From assembly GCA_963565915.1 (NCBI GenBank), contig OY751487.1, positions 1,178,001 through 1,242,000 of the forward strand: a DNA stretch of 64,000 nucleotides. The letters are read 5' to 3'. Under the pieces are notes generated by a model. The model was not told where the DNA came from. It saw nothing but the letters and a program-made list of their open reading frames with translations, and did not search any database. This document shows, in pieces, positions 10,801-22,479 of this stretch. The translations under genes were made by a program, and so were the position numbers. Within the stretch, counting starts at the first letter, position 1, and every line of letters starts with the position of its first letter. This stretch comes from Entoloma clypeatum (lineage: Eukaryota; Basidiomycota; Agaricomycetes; Agaricales; Entolomataceae).

Positions 10801-12612
10801 ACCCAGTTCCCATTGAACAGGATCAACCTGAATCAGACAACGAACTGCCTGCCAGTGAGCCTGATGACAAACCACGAGTACCCACTCTGGAACCCGAGCA
10901 AGTACCAGATCAACCGATCAGGGAACGACGAGTTCGGAAGATGCCAGGAAGCATCTATGGGGAAGACACTCCAGCGTCTGATCTTGAAAAATTAGATCGA
11001 AGACGGAGATTGGGCGGTCAAACGGCATGGATGAATGACCTCCTGATGGAGGCAATATCAGTCCAAGTTGGCATCGTTGAAATGTCCCATAAAGACATAT
11101 ACCCTCTTCCAAATAAAGAAGACTGGTATGCGGCTGAACGAAAAGAGCTAGATATGCTCAAACGCCGCGGGGTGATCACGGAGCTAGTACCCCTGCCTGA
11201 AGGGAGGAAAGCTCTAAGGAACAAATGGGTTTACAATGAAAAATCTGATGGGCATCTGAAAGCGCGCCTCGTCGCAAAAGGCTTCTCACAGGTAGAAGGG
11301 ATCGACTTTGATCAGATCTTCTCACCAGTCGTGAGATATGAAACCGTCCGACTAATACTGGCATTGACAGCCCTTGAAGGGTGGTTCATGACACTCTTGG
11401 ACGTCTCATCAGCCTTCCTCTATGGAACGCTCCTTGAGGTAATCTACATGTGACAGCCTGAGGGCTACATAGTAAAAGGGAAAGAACACCTTGTGTACCG
11501 ACTATACAAAGCCCTATATGGACTTAAGCAGGCCACATTAGCCTGGTGGAGGGAACTTGATTCCTCCATGAAAAAGCTCGGCTTTGTCCGGCTTCACTCC
11601 GATGCGGGAGTGTTCATTCACAAAAGTACCAACGGGGAAATTGTAATCGCCGTCATCTATGTTGACGACTCTGCTTTTCTCGGCACAAACCGGGAATATA
11701 CGCTAGAGAAAAAGAAGGCCTTCATGACCACATGGGAATGTAGGGACCTAGGGCACCTAGTCCCTGGTGGGGAACCAAAAGAATTTCTCTCTATCCAAAT
11801 AAGGCAACGTGGGAAGAGGATCTTCATTGATCAAGTACCCTACCTTGAGAAAGTTCTTGCACGCATGGGGATGAGCGAATCTAATGCCACCCATACCCCA
11901 CTCCCTACGGGCTACAAACCCATGGCGTCCGAAGGTCAACCTAATGCGGAACTCCGATCCAAGTACCAATCCGTCATTGGATCACTCCTATATCTAATGA
12001 TCGGAACGAGGCCCGACATCTGCTTTGCCATAATCAAAATGTCTCAATTTTCCGCAAATCCCACCAAGCGCCATTTAGAAGTGGCTAGGGATATTTGCAG
12101 ATATTTAAAAGCAACAAAAAATTACGCGATCATGTATGATGGGGGCTCAGGGAAAGGAATCTATGCATTCACAGACTCCGACTGGGCATCAGATGAAAAC
12201 ACGAGGAGGTCTACCACCGGCTTCTTCATATCACTGGCGTCTGGAGCGATAACATGGGTATCATCGGCGCGCCCTCTCTTCTACAGAAGCAGAATATATG
12301 GCGCTATCAGATTGCAGTCGCGCAGCAACATGGCTGAGAAGCATGCTTGCCGAACTTGGAATGCAGATCGCATCAGTACCGATCTATGGAGATAACAACG
12401 GCTCCGTCTTTATCGCATCCAATCCTGTAACTGAGAAGCGATCCAAGCACATCGACGTGCAATTCCACTTTGTCAGAGAAAAAGTATCTGAAGGCATCAT
12501 CACGGTCGAATTCATTGAAGGAGTGAACAACCCTGCAGACCTTTTAACTAAGAACCTGGGGAAAATCCTCTTTAACAAGTTTATCCCGTACTTTGGATTA
12601 CTAAAAAACTAG
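7896..12612 (+). pseudogene. Copia C1-2 gag-pol, broken
   Basis: The best-preserved full gag-pol of this family here. Gag starts at 7896 (MSTSRSALDI). Protease LDSGAS is near 9412, integrase finger WHKRLGHP...CTGC near 9820-9930, integrase core LIHSDLK / VDGGGEF / ARAEQINRT to about 10320, RT with YVDD near 11660, RNase H with TDSDWASD, EAEYMAL and DNNGS, ending at 12612. Breaks: TGA at 10560-10562 and at 11451-11453, both CGA in C1-1 or C1-3; and a deletion near 12265 that shifts the frame just before EAEYM. The family uses a single gag-pol frame. Confidence 0.93.
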
Positions 12613-12670
12613 ACGAAGAAAAGTACCTATATGGGAAAAAGTAAGATGTATTTAGAAGTATGTACTAAAT

Positions 12671-12988
12671 ATGGGGGGGTGTTGAAACTTTTCCATCATG
12701 TAGATTAGATTAGATTAGATTACATCACATGACCTTTACACATCTTCGATTACATACTTGTTTGGTTGGTACAAACAGTAGTACGGTATATAAGACCAGG
12801 AAACTGTTAATATCAACAAGTTGTCTCTTGACTCTTAACCAGCTCCATCGCTCTTACCAGCCTCAACCGCTCTCACCAGCCTCACCCCTCCCAAACCATG
12901 TAAGTGGCTAGAACGGTTATGTAGAGTACTTCCACTGTAGCTGGTTGCTCAGTACATCTGTGGCTAACGCCCAGGTGGAACTTCAACA
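12671..12988 (+). repeat. Polypurine tract and 3' LTR of C1-2
   Basis: A run of seven G (12673-12679) precedes the LTR 12680-12988, as expected for a plus-strand primer. The LTR carries the same TATATAAG box and donor motif as the 5' copy. Confidence 0.92.
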
Positions 12989-15900
12989 CTGCCGATGGAA
13001 ATCACGGATCAAATCTTGAGCGCTCTGAACATTAGCTTGAGGTTCCCATGTGTTCTCTTCTGGACCATATCCTTCCCACTGGACGAGGTACTGGATCTTT
13101 CCGCGGAACTTTCAAGAGTCTAGGATTGCAGACACATGGTACTCTTCTTGTCCTTCGACGATGATCGGATCAGGGGCTGGTTTCTTTTTCTGGATGGCGT
13201 ACTTCGGAGTTTCATATGGTGACAACAGGGTCTCGTTGAACACAGGGTGAATCATCTTCCAAGTCTTTGGAAGATCAAGAAGGTACGCGCTAGCTCCTTT
13301 CTTCTCTAGGACTTTGAATGGTCCATGTCGGAGTGCATCAAGTTTCTTTGAGGGACGATCGGTCCTGATGTTAGTCCCTTCCAGCCACACCTTGTCTCCG
13401 ATGCGGTAGTCCCAAGACGGACTTTGCCGTGTGTCAACTGTCTTCTTCATCTGATCCTGTGCTTGTTTCAGCGCAGCATTGGCTTCTTCTCGTGCCTGTT
13501 TGAGTTTTTTCAAGAAGTTGTTGGCAGCCGGATTGGTATCTTCTAACACGAGCTCTCCCTTCCACGGATGTAAACCGTAGTTGAGGTAGAATGGGGTGTG
13601 CTTCGTCGCCTGATGTTCCTTGTCATTGTACTGGAACTCTGCGATTGCGATCCATTCAGCCCAATCATCCTGTAGATGGTTGACAAAGTTTCGTAAGAAC
13701 GCTTCTGTCTTCTGATGCGATCGCTCGGCCTGTCCATCAGTCTGTGGGTGGTATGCGGTGGACAGGTTCCTCTTGATCCCTAGCATGCGGCAGAGTATCT
13801 CCATGAACTTTGCGGCGAACTGCGGTCCCCTATCGCTGATGATCTTCTTTGGGATCCCATGAAGCTTCCATATCTGATCCCGATAGATCTTGGCTAATCC
13901 TTCCGCTGATAGTTCCACGGTTGTCGGAATGAGGTGAAGCATCTTCGAATGTCTATCCGTGATGACCAGAATTGCGTTTTTTCCATCAGATTCTGGTATC
14001 GGTCCCACAACGTCGATTCCTATGTCTTCCCATGGGTGACTTGGTGCTGCATGGGGATGTAGCGGAGCATGTTGCTTTTGTCGGTTAATCTTGTTGCATT
14101 GACAAGTGTCGCAACCCTTCACGTACTTCTTCACATCATGCAGTATGGTAGGCCACCAGTAGGTACGAGTGAGGAGTTCATGTGTCCGGTACTGTCCTGG
14201 ATGTCCAGCCACTGGTGCATCGTGTGACTCAAACATCAATTCTTGTCGTAATTGTGGGTCTGGCGGGACATAGACTCGTTCTCCTGCGTAGGTGATCCCA
14301 TTCTCTTGCTGATACCAATGAGGATTCTTTTTTAGGCCCTGCGCTACTTCGGTCTCCATGCGGTTTGAACCCTTGATGTGTGTGATCCACGGATTTTCAA
14401 TGGTTGTGATGTTTCCAATTTTGATGGAATCAGATGTTTCACCCCCTTCAAAGAATTGTTCCTCCGTGAACATCTCCATTTGTGTTGAAGTTCCACCTGG
14501 GCGTTAGCCACAGATGTACTGAGCAACCAGCTATAGTGGAAGTACTCTACATAACCGTTCTAGCCACTTACATGGTTTGGGAGGGGTGAGGCTGGTGAGA
14601 GCGGTTGAGGCTGGTAAGAGCGATGGAGCTGGTTAAGAGTCAAGAGACAACTTGTTGATATTGACAGTTTCCTGGTCTTATATACCGTACTACTGTTTGT
14701 ACCAACCAAACAAGTATGTAATCGAAGATGTGTAAAGGTCATGTGATGTAATCTAATCTAATCTACGTGATGGGAAAAGTTTCAACAATTTGTACCACAT
14801 CTTCTGATTCCAACCGTTTCAAGAATAGTCCCTCCTTGAGCATCTGGTCACTGTCCTGTGGTTTGAGTTCCGCTTCATACCAGGGTAAGCGTGACAGGAT
14901 GTCCGCTTTTGCATTGGTCTTGCCAGGTACATGCCGTAATTCGAAGTCATAGTCTTGTAACTTCATTTTCCAGCGTCGCTGTCGTTGATTTAGGTCCTGA
15001 GGACGATGGAAATATTCCAGGTTCTTGTGATCGGTCAAGATCTCGAAACGTTCCCTGGCTTCAAGCAGATAGTGTCTCCAATCTTTCAATGCTTCCACAA
15101 CTGCCAGGAGTTCTTTGTCGTATATCTCGTAATTCTGTTCAGCCGCGGACATGGTCCGCGACAAGAACGCGATGGGGTGCCATTTGTCGTCTTGCTTCTG
15201 AGAGAGTACTGCTCCAATTGCATAGCCCGATGCATCGGTTTCCACCCTGAACTGTCCCTCTGGTTTCGGTAATGCCAAGACTGGTGCCGATGTAATTGCC
15301 TGTATGAGACCTTCAAAAGCTTGCTGCTCTGTTGGTCCTCAAGTAAATGCCGTACTGCCTGTGAGCGCGGTGAGAGGTTTCGCGATGTTTGAGTACCCTT
15401 CAATAAAACGTCGATAGAAGTTAGCAAATCCAAGGAACTTCTGAACTTCCTTTTTTGATGTGGGTGCTCGCCAGTTTCGAATTGTATCCACCTTCTCAGT
15501 TTCCATCTCAACACGTCCCTCACCAACCACATATCCCAATATAGGACATTTTGTTACTTCCCATAAACACTTCTTCTCCTTTAGGAACAAATCATTGTTC
15601 AATAGGATCTGTAGGATTTTCTTCAGTGTTTCGCGTGAGTTCTTCCTTGGTTTTACCGATAACCACGATGTCATCCATGTAGATCACGCAGATACGTCGG
15701 CGGATTTGGTCCTGGAATAGACTAGCCATCATTTGAGAGAATGTTCTCAGGGAGTTGCAAAGACCGAAAAACATGACCAATGGTTCGAACAATCCTCGAC
15801 TGGTGAGGAAGGCAGCTTTCCATTCATCGCCCTCCTTAATCCGGATGTTGTTATAGCCCCACATGATGTCCATTTTATTGAAGTAGACCGCATCTTTCAG

Positions 15901-16955
15901 TACATCCAAGAGATCGGATATTCGTGGGAGTGGGAACTTGTCGTTGACCATGAATTTATTGACCATGCGGTAATCTTGTACCAATCGTTTGGAGCCATCC
16001 TTCTTGTTGATGAAGAAGCAAGGGGAGGCATAAGGGGATTTGGACGGGCGGATCTTTCCTGTCGCTAGACCCTCGTCAATGAATGCGTCCAATTCCTCTT
16101 GTTCCTTTTGCGTCATAGGATATGTGCTTCCCCCTAGTTCCTTTGGTGCGTCCGGTGTAAGTTCAATACCATGGTCCCATTCCCTCTCCTTTGGGATCTT
16201 GTCAAAGTTCTCTTTTTCGAAGAGGTGAGCAAATCGTTCAACATATGAGGGTCGTTTGGTTGTGGGAGGTGGTGTGGGAGTGACAGCTTCCAAAATAGGG
16301 TCTCCAGGCTTCCATTTCTGATCCGACTTTTTGGGTGCATCTTTGTCGCGCACTTCAACCATGCGAACCCGGTGTTTGCGACCATTAAGGTTAATCCTGA
16401 AATCCGAGTGTTTGGTTCGGCATGTTGTTGGGCACCGGTTAAATGTTACCGCGCCGGTTGTCCAATTGATTGTGGGGTTGTGGTGTACCAACCAGTCGTG
16501 TCCCAAGAGCATGTCCGTTCTCCCAATGTCCAGTACCATTGCTTCCATGGTTTCCTGATGTGCTCCCAAATCCAGTTTGACTTCGGCAAGTTGGTTTGCT
16601 TTCTGTTGTCGATTTGGCGATCCATCCGCATTTAGAATTGCTACGGGCAGTATTCCTCACATGGGGAGGTTCTGTTCGCGTACTATTCTGGGATGGATGC
16701 ATGTGCGTTCACATCCGCTGTCAACCTCAGGTCGGATAACCTTTGGTCCTCGTTGTGTCCTGAGCTGAGCTGACAGCCTGATTTCTCGTCTTTTCGGAGG
16801 TTTATCTCCCTTCACAATCTTAGTTGACGCAGCGGCTCGCTTGGCAGGGATGACATAGGTTCTATTGTCTGCAGTCATACAAGGCAAGCAAGTCCGTTTA
16901 ATAGATAAGGGTCGTGACTTAGCGTCGTTTAATCGGACCCTTCGGGAAAATCCTT
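12989..16955 (-). pseudogene. G2-1 pol (protease, RT, RNase H, integrase, chromodomain)
   Basis: Pol lies in the -1 frame relative to gag. In order on the minus strand: protease segment (DVLLGHDWL context near 16510), RT with YMDD near 15680, RNase H (ETDASGYAIGAVLSQ near 15240; TDHKNLEYF near 15030), integrase finger and core (GIDVVGP, ISDRGPQF, TDGQAERSHQ; 14480-13500), and chromodomain (13140-12989). The last residues and stop lie beyond Copia C1-2, at about 7222-7190. Breaks: TGA near 16660, a frameshift near 15620, TGG-to-TGA near 15340, the solo LTR at 14483-14787, TGA at 13112-13114 (Arg in G2-2), and the C1-2 insertion. Confidence 0.88.
14483..14787 (-). repeat. Solo LTR of Copia C1
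   Basis: A 305-bp C1 LTR with intact TGTTGAA/TTCAACA ends and perfect TSD ATTTG (14478-14482, 14788-14792). It is a relic of LTR-LTR recombination that removed a whole element from G2-1 pol. Confidence 0.93.
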
Positions 16956-18131
16956 CTCGTCGGCTTCTAAGATTGTGGTTTCATCATTCTCGGCATCTTC
17001 TTCGGACACCTTCCTAACCCTTCCGGAGTTCTTCTTCGGCTTGCGGCAGTTGCGCGCAATATGGCCTTCTTGGTCACAGTTGAAACACTTGCGACCATCT
17101 TTCTTCTTTGGAGCGCTACAGTCTTTAGCCAGATGACCGAAGCGTTGACAGTTGTAGCAACGGGCTACTCCTGCTTTGTCGATCTCCATGGCCTTGCCCT
17201 GACCACCATAAGTGGTACCCGATCCGGTGCGCATGTCGCCGCCACCTCGGATGACCAGTGCGTGTCCTTCCATCTGTTGTCCCTTGTTTCAGATCTCCTT
17301 TGTGTAATCGGTGTACATCTTGCCATCGCTAGCCACTTGTTCAGAGATTCTGCGGTTGACGTTTTTCTCTAGGATGTATTTCCCAGTTTCTTCGCCAAGG
17401 TTTGACAGTCCCAAGAGTTCTTCAAATTCATCCAAGAATTCATCAACAGTGCGTTTCTCTTGTTTCAGGACTTCGAGTCTCGCTTTGGCAGCGACCGACT
17501 TGTTGGCGATGGAGAATCGTGTGGTGATATCATCGGAAAAACCGAGCCAGGTGATGTTCTCGTTGTCAGCGGTAAGAGTGTCTAACTTGTTACTGGCCCA
17601 GTGTCTGCCGGACCCTTCCATCATGTGGGATAGTACCGCGAGAATCTTCTGATCATCTGTGAGGCTCTCTTGGAACCTGATGTATAGTTTGGTGGCTCTC
17701 CACCACTCGTCAAAGGTGTATCTGTCCTTGAACATCCCAGGATCCTTGATGATCTTGGATGTATCCATCATTTGTACAGCCGGGGCTTCTGCCATGTCTA
17801 GAGTCTGCGGAGGAGAAGAGGGGTCAGGTTGTTGGGATGAAGATGGGGTTCGGGATACAGGTAAGGATTGAAAATGAGTCCCTGTTCTAGGCATCTGTTC
17901 GATATCTGACTGCGCAGAGTCAAAAGTAAATTCGTCAGGGGACTCGTCGGCGGAATCGGTGGCAAAACGTTCAGAGTATTTCCTCTGTAAATCTCTAAGG
18001 AATCTCTGTTCCTGCGCGTCTGTTGGTCTCAAGAAGGGGTCAAGTCTCTCGTTTCGTGCCCAGCGGTTGTACTCGGTTTGTTGTTCTTCGATGGTGAAGT
18101 GGGCGTAGATCTGCTGCTTCAGGTAAGACAT
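16929..18131 (-). pseudogene. G2-1 gag
   Basis: Gag starts near ATG 18131 (MSYLKQQIYAHF) and ends at the stop after EGSD (16929). The capsid-like part spans about 17750-17300. Two CCHC zinc knuckles follow: CYNCQRFGHLAKDC and CFNCDQEGHIARNC (17165-17050). A TGA at 17289-17291 replaces CGA of G2-2, splitting the frame. Near the end is GGATTTTCCC, the proposed -1 frameshift site into pol. An 87-codon open frame overlaps upstream (18382-18119); it may be the frameshifted true N-terminus. Confidence 0.85.
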
Positions 18132-18585
18132 GATGATGTGGCTCTGGGATGTCTCGATGTGAGCGTCCTAATCAATCTTCTGATAATGGTTGTCTGGACA
18201 CCGATAAACTCTCTGATCTCTGTGATCCGACCTGTCTGAGGTCCTTCTTGAACGCGAAAACTTTCGAGTTTGTTCTGTTGGGCGTTGTAACGCGCGATCT
18301 GGTGTTGCCGAGCAAGATGGATGCTCTCTGCTATCTCGCCGTGGGGGCGATGCTCGTCGTTGTCTAGTTCTTTGTCAAGCACCTGCTGTAGGATGCGACG
18401 GATCTCCGATTCGATGTACTGCTGGATGAGTGTAAAATCGATACTGTCTCGAGACTTAGCTCCTCCTGTCGGGCTTCTGGCGTGCTGAATGGGTTACTGG
18501 TGAAGTCTTCAAAGAAGCGCGACGTCTTGACTCGTCTGGTAGTTGCTCTCTTCGCTCTGGGCGAACCTAACGAGATTTAGCAACT
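18132..18585 (-). other. G2-1 leader with self-priming site
   Basis: Leader between gag and the 5' LTR. At 18573-18583, two nt inside the LTR, the minus strand reads TTGCTAAATCT, complementary to AGATTTAGCAA (18669-18659) at the expected start of the element's own mRNA. No TGG-initial tRNA primer site is seen. This matches the Tf1/sushi self-priming arrangement. The rest is part of the possible N-terminal Gag frame noted for gag. Confidence 0.6.
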
Positions 18586-18987
18586 TGTTATGCTTAACAA
18601 ACCGTTCCAAGGTTCGGGCAGAGTATGCAGGAAAGTGGAAAGGCGAAGAGCAAAGTGATTGCTAAATCTAAGGAATCTACTATAGTACAAGAGGTTTATA
18701 TAGGTACTGACTATAGGCGGTAGCGGATAAGTCAGTACTGCGGAAGGCAGTGCGCATGAGTAAGGCGACTGCGGAAGGCTATGTACAGTGAGTAAGCTGA
18801 CTGCGGAAAGTGAGTCAGCACGGGAGCGAAGTATACTAAAGGGGATGACGAAGTAATGTAATGAGTCAGACTGGGAATCGAAGGTTGCAAAAGTAGACGT
18901 TAGACATAGTGAGTTCGTAAGAGGGCGCTGAGTCGGGCCGATAGGTAAAAGATATGACGTGGTCCTCATACTGTAGAGTCCGTAACA
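18586..18987 (-). repeat. 5' LTR of G2-1 (402 bp)
   Basis: TGTTA...TAACA, same length as the 3' LTR and very similar. TATATAAA box on the minus strand at 18702-18695. Ends next to TSD GCGGC. Confidence 0.93.
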
Positions 18988-19357
18988 GCGGCCGTCTTGG
19001 GACAACCCGTCTCTGCTGGCAAGGCTGCCTTACCGCGCCGCCTTTTCGACGGCGCATTCCCGCCACTAGACGAAGCAATGGCAGGCCCACCAGACTCGAA
19101 ACGACCCACCGACAACGGCTCGTTCCTGCCCACCAGCTCCCAGTCATCTGATGAAGGGTGATGGATGATTCAAAATCAGTTGAGGTGGTCGAATCAAGTT
19201 TGGTCGCAAACCATGCCGTCTCGCCCTCCAAACTGACGAGAACTGGCATGGAGATGGAAAAGGAGTCGAGGGCATTGTTGTCTACCACGTCGTGGTACAT
19301 GTATTCACTTCTAGCACGCACCGTTCCAGGCTCATCATTCGAGTACAGACGTGATAA
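18988..19357 (-). pseudogene. G3 pol fragment just after RNase H
   Basis: The minus strand reads LSRLYSNDEPGTVRARSEY from 19357. LSR is the usual end of the gypsy RNase H domain (DALSR), so this is the RNase H to integrase linker. The frame continues with changes to 18988, where G2-1 is inserted, and resumes at 6255. The domains upstream of it are missing; see the inverted segment to the right. Confidence 0.6.
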
Positions 19358-19817
19358 GGAAATCCCCTGCATGTTTGAGCAGACAAAAGTCCAAAAAGCA
19401 TTATAAGAAACGCACTAAGAAAACCCGGAAGTCTCTGATTAAGCCGACTCCTCCCAAGAATTATAAACAGATGGAATGGGAGGTGTTTAATCATCGCCTC
19501 AAACTTGGCTGGACGTATTTCGGATGTCTCTTTGATGACAATCCTCAAGATCTCGTTGATGAGTCCGAAACTGTGGGCAGCCTTGAGTTATTTGCCCAGC
19601 AAGTAGGATCGGACACATATCCTGCGGTACAACGGAACTCTGCTCGAGTCCGTGATGCCACGCGTCGAATTCCAAAACCACTAGTTGTGGTCATTGATGT
19701 CAATGGACACCCCGCTCGTGCCTTAATTGACTCTGGGTCACTTGGAGACTTTATTTCTAGTATGGTTTGCAGAAAACTGAACTTGACGTACCTGTTCCGG
19801 TGCAGCTTGCTGTGCAA
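19358..19817 (+). pseudogene. Scrambled inverted G3 segment with protease motif
   Basis: Plus-strand piece inside minus-strand G3. It starts with the Gag linker also seen at 39500 (SRQKSKKxYKKxTKKTRKSL), jumps to the segment MEWEVFNHRL...ELFAQQ that is also present inverted at 19955-19818, then reads a retroviral-type aspartic protease motif (RALIDSGSLGDF, about 19715-19755). At least two internal deletions and an inversion are needed to explain it. Confidence 0.7.
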
Positions 19818-21438
19818 ATAACTCAAGGCTGCCCACAGTTTCGGACTCATCAACAAGAGCTTGAGGATTGTCATCAAAGAGACATCTGAAATACGTCCAG
19901 CCAGGTTCGAGGCGATGATTAAACGCCTCCCATTCCATCCGTTTATAAGTATTCATCAATCGTGTAGCGTACCAATGACAAATATCAAAACAGAACTTAA
20001 CAAGATGCTCCGAATTCAGAGCAGTCTTGAAGTGCATGTACTTGTCATGTACAATGGTCACATCCTGGAAGACATTACTCGGGTAGAGCTGGAATCGATC
20101 TCCCTCACAGTTGGTGAGGCGAACAGTGGGATCCTTGCCTGGATATGGTACACCCTCCAACAACGCTTTCTTGGCATTCCATTTGACCAGGTCCTCACCA
20201 GGCTCCAAGCCCAATGTGGAGAGGTATTGATCCATGTTAGTAATGGGGCCCCCATTCTTTTTGGCACACTGATGAGCATACCAGAATCCAGTCATAAAAC
20301 TAGGCTGTTCGACAATGGATCTGGGAATTTTGAGTGGGGGCTCGAAATCTTGAACAATATCGTATAACGCAATCCAACCTCCTGCAATTCTGAAGGCTAA
20401 GAAGCGGGTATCTACACCACAAGGTGGGGCATCGTCCCCATGCCATGTGCATCAGCTTACGAGAAGCAGGGTCTCCGATTTGACGATACAGATGAGTCCC
20501 TTGCAGATAGGCATTCCCTACTCTGAATGGCTCATCATTAACATATGAAATGTCGGAAACTATCTGAGTCGTCCACTGATTCACAATCGGACTTTTTGCC
20601 AGAGTCAGAAACGGACTCAAGCGATGGTAAATCATCACAATCATCAATTTTGACGATGTCAAACTCCATCATACCCAAAGATACGGCTTCAGTAGTATCC
20701 GCCAAGGTCGAAACATAAGTCCCTTCATCATCCCCAAAGCCAATTGCAAAGTTACTAACTCCTGGAGGTTTATTCCCGGTAGATTTTGCTGTGTTAGCCT
20801 TTGGGCAATTTCGGGACATGTGCCCGACCTCTTTACAACAGAAACATTTTCCTGCGGCATGCAGCTCGTCTTCCTCTTCCTTGGAAAGAGGAGAAGGTCT
20901 CGAATGAGGTGCATTGGTACTTTTGAGTCTCGACGGACCAGGCTTAGGTCTGTTTGTCCTTTCGCCACCAGCTTTATTACCTCCGGAATTACTACCCAAT
21001 GTTTTGTGGTCAGGAGATGACCACAAGTGGTTGCTCCCTGGATGACTTGGGTACGAACAGTACGTTCCCGAGCTGCCACCATGTGAAGATGGATTCCCCA
21101 TACCATTACCAGAACCCTGGCGACGATTATCTGGAGTGCTCGATACACGGTGATTTTTGCCAATATCAACCTTCTCGGCGAGCTCGAGATATTCTGCTTC
21201 CTCGACCACCTTTCCCCACTTTGCGGTTTCAGGGGTCAGATGCCATTTATAGAGATCCTTCCATATAGATGGACGGAATCCTTTGAACAATTTGATAACC
21301 TTTTCACGCTTGCTCTGAATACCGACAATTGCGAAAAGTTCCTTTAAACTTGCTACATACTCCTGAACGGAGTGTTTTCCTTGAGTGAAAGACTCAAGAC
21401 ATTCTCATTGCTTATCTCTGAAATCCACAGGAAAGCAC
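19818..21438 (-). pseudogene. G3 gag: capsid end, zinc knuckle and extra domain
   Basis: Reading from 21438: the rest of a retrotransposon Gag capsid domain (QEYVASLKELFAIVGI), a Ser/Gly-rich linker, a CCHC knuckle CFCCKEVGHMSRNC (near 20850-20810), then about 250 residues (to 19818) of unrecognised sequence lying between the knuckle and protease, including MTGFWYAHQCAKKNGG and LVKFCFDICHWYATRL. Frameshifts lie near 20550-20600 and near 20300, and a TGA near 21405. Its upstream half continues at 39199 beyond Copia C1-3. Confidence 0.75.
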
Positions 21439-21750
21439 TGTTGAAGTTCCACCTGGGCGCTAGCCACAGGCGTACTGAGCAACACAGCTACAGTGTGGAA
21501 GTACTCTACTTAACCGTTCTAGCCACTTACATGGTTTGGGAGGGTGAGGCTGGTGAGAGCGGTTGAGGCTGATGAGAGCAATGGAGCTGGTTAAGAGTCA
21601 AGAGACAACTTGTTGATATTGACAGTTTCCTGGCCTTATATACCGTACTACTGTTTGTACCAACCAAATAAGTATGTAATCAAAGATGTGTAAATGGTCA
21701 CATGATGTAATCTAATCTAATCTAATCTACATGATGGAAAAGTTTCAACA
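21439..21750 (-). repeat. 3' LTR of C1-3
   Basis: TGTTGAA...TTCAACA, 312 bp, closely similar to 38887-39198. It directly abuts RT coding sequence at 21751; RNase H and the purine tract are absent. Confidence 0.93.
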
Positions 21751-22143
21751 CAAATACCTGCAAACATCCCTTGCCACTTCTAAATGGCGTTTGGTAGGGT
21801 TTGCGGAAAATTGGGACATTTTGATCATGGCGAAACAAATGTCGGGTCTTGTCCCGATCATTAAGTACAATAGTGATCCGATGATGGATTGGTACTTGGA
21901 TCTGAGTTCCACATTGGGTTCATCTTCGGACTTCATGGGTTTGTAGCCCGTTGGGAGTGGGGTGTGGGTGGCATTGGATTCGCTCATCCCCATTCGTGCG
22001 AGAATTTTCTCAAGGTAAGGTACTTGATCAATGAAGATCTTCTTCCCACGTTGCCTTATCTGGATTGAGAGAAATTCTTTCGGTTCCCCATTAGACACTA
22101 GGTGGCCTAGGTCCCTACATACCCATGTTGTCATGAAGGCCTT
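21751..22143 (-). pseudogene. Copia C1-3 RT C-terminal fragment
   Basis: The minus strand reads AFMTTWVCRDLGHL ... PLPTGYKPM ... LLYLMIGTRPDICFAMIKMS ... to RDVCRYL, then meets the LTR. It continues the RT frame broken at 28603 by the solo G2 LTR. About 570 bp of RNase H sequence present in C1-2 is missing. Confidence 0.88.
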
Positions 22144-22479
22144 TGTTATGCTTAACAAACCGTTCCAAGGTTCAGGCAGAGTATGCAGGAAAGTGGAAAG
22201 GCGAAGAGCAAAGTGATTGCTAAATCTAAGGAATCTACTACAGTACAAGAGGTTTATATAGGTACTGACTATAGGCGGTGGCGGATGAGTCAGTACTGCG
22301 GAAGGCAGTGCGCATGAGTAAGGCGACTGTGGAAGGCTATGTACAGTGAGTAAGCTGACTGCGGAAAGCGAGTCAGCGCGGGAGTGGAGTTTACTAAAGG
22401 GGATGACAAAGTAATGTAATGAGTCAGACTGGGAATCGAAGGTTGTGAAAGTAGACATTAGACATAGTGAGTTCGTCAG

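Larger units (their letters stand above)
7223..12988 (+). mobile_element. Copia C1-2, complete element
   Basis: Plus-strand element with 309-bp LTRs and a perfect 5-bp TSD CTGCC (7218-7222 and 12989-12993). It is inserted in G2-1 just after the chromodomain (after DFHRQ). The two LTRs differ at about ten sites, nearly all transitions, so it is clearly older than the G1 copies. gag-pol carries two nonsense codons and one deletion. Confidence 0.95.
6256..18987 (-). mobile_element. Ty3/gypsy chromovirus G2-1 (full length, nested)
   Basis: Complete minus-strand element with 402-bp LTRs and a perfect 5-bp TSD GCGGC (6251-6255 and 18988-18992). It is interrupted by Copia C1-2 (7223-12988) and a solo C1 LTR (14483-14787). 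Order on the minus strand: 5' LTR, self-priming site, gag, pol ending in a chromodomain, a third ORF, purine tract, 3' LTR. Several stops and a frameshift inactivate gag and pol; ORF3 is intact. Confidence 0.93.
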
